From SLJK01 sp964567295 (GTDB lineage Bacteria; Bacillota; Dethiobacteria; DTU022; UBA8154): a DNA stretch of 5,424 bases. Below are positions 5,283 to 5,424 of this stretch, in pieces; within the stretch, counting starts at the first letter, position 1, and every line of letters begins with the position of its first letter. Where the stretch lies: contig CAZMLU010000086.1 of the NCBI GenBank assembly GCA_964567295.1, positions 1 to 5,424 on the forward strand, given 5' to 3'. Made by a program: the position numbers and the translations under genes. The notes beneath the pieces are model-generated. The model had not been told where the DNA came from. It made no database searches and saw only the letters and a list, made by a program, of their open reading frames with translations.

Positions 5283-5424
5283 ATGGGGCGGTTATTAAAG
5301 CTTTGGTTGTTTTAACTTACCTGGGAGTAATTGGTGTGAACGCCCTGGCTAATGCCCTTCCCATCAACGGGGGTAACTACGGGAGGGGTCTCTGATGCGT
5401 ATCCCAACCTTTTTGCGCCTGCGG
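5283..5424 (+). pseudogene. TspO/MBR-like tryptophan-rich sensory protein, 5' part, apparently frameshifted, 3' end outside window
   Basis: Bases 5291-5389 read VIKALVVLTYLGVIGVNALANALPINGGNYGRG, then CTC and a TGA stop at 5393-5395. One base over, 5388-5423 reads VSDAYPNLFAPA. Joined after dropping one G from the run 5385-5388 this gives NGGNYGRVSDAYPNLFAPA. It lines up with the NGxTTGxISDxYPxLFxPAG start of the tryptophan-rich sensory/TspO-like membrane proteins of Firmicutes, where the first helix is followed by this conserved loop. The start is also unclear. ATG 5283 has a GGTGAG site 7 nt before it but is one base out of frame with VIKALVV; a fifth G at 5285-5288 would give MGAVIKALVV. 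TTG 5303 is the only in-frame start codon. Either the gene is broken by two small G-run changes or these are sequence errors. The family's ligand is not established for this branch (porphyrin or cholesterol-type ligands in classical TspO). Confidence 0.65.

Overview
The window looks like a stretch of a Bacillota (Firmicutes) chromosome, probably Clostridia-like. The reasons are strong AAGGAGG ribosome binding sites, a class A penicillin-binding protein with a clostridial-type cysteine-containing tail, a MutS-like ATPase of the type common in Firmicutes, and a Firmicutes-type tryptophan-rich sensory (TspO/MBR-like) protein. The exported proteins have acidic mature parts, which would suit a salt- or alkali-tolerant host, but that is inference only. 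No genus can be named from the sequence.

Layout, with all genes on the + strand: (1) 1-884, the 3' part of a MutS-family ATPase gene. (2) 885-1221, a 337-bp gap with a weak stem-loop terminator and the ribosome binding site of the next gene. (3) 1222-3888, a complete bifunctional PBP1A-type peptidoglycan synthase. Its unusual tail carries two cysteine motifs and a fibronectin-III-like domain. (4) 3914-4608, a translation-initiation segment that runs into a 4-codon ORF, followed by an unrecognised acidic lipoprotein. (5) 4609-4886, a gap almost filled by a long foldable inverted-repeat element (4636-4803) with a plausible minus-strand promoter. (6) 4908-5174, a complete 88-aa protein of the polyhydroxyalkanoate-system (PHA_gran_rgn) type. 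(7) 5175-5424, a promoter and the start of a TspO-like gene that appears frameshifted and runs off the window.

The main result is a near-identical 32-bp direct repeat at 3914-3945 and 4887-4918. The second copy is the working ribosome binding site and first codons of the 88-aa gene. The first copy is the same sequence cut short after four codons (MLRY-stop), just ahead of the lipoprotein gene. The lipoprotein gene and the structured element lie between the copies. Removing one repeat unit would restore a simple PBP - 88-aa-gene arrangement, so the lipoprotein/structured-RNA block looks like a later insertion or a rearranged segment.

Functionally, the PBP and the lipoprotein both act at the cell envelope. 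The MutS-like ATPase, the PHA-type protein and the TspO-like protein have no evident link to them.
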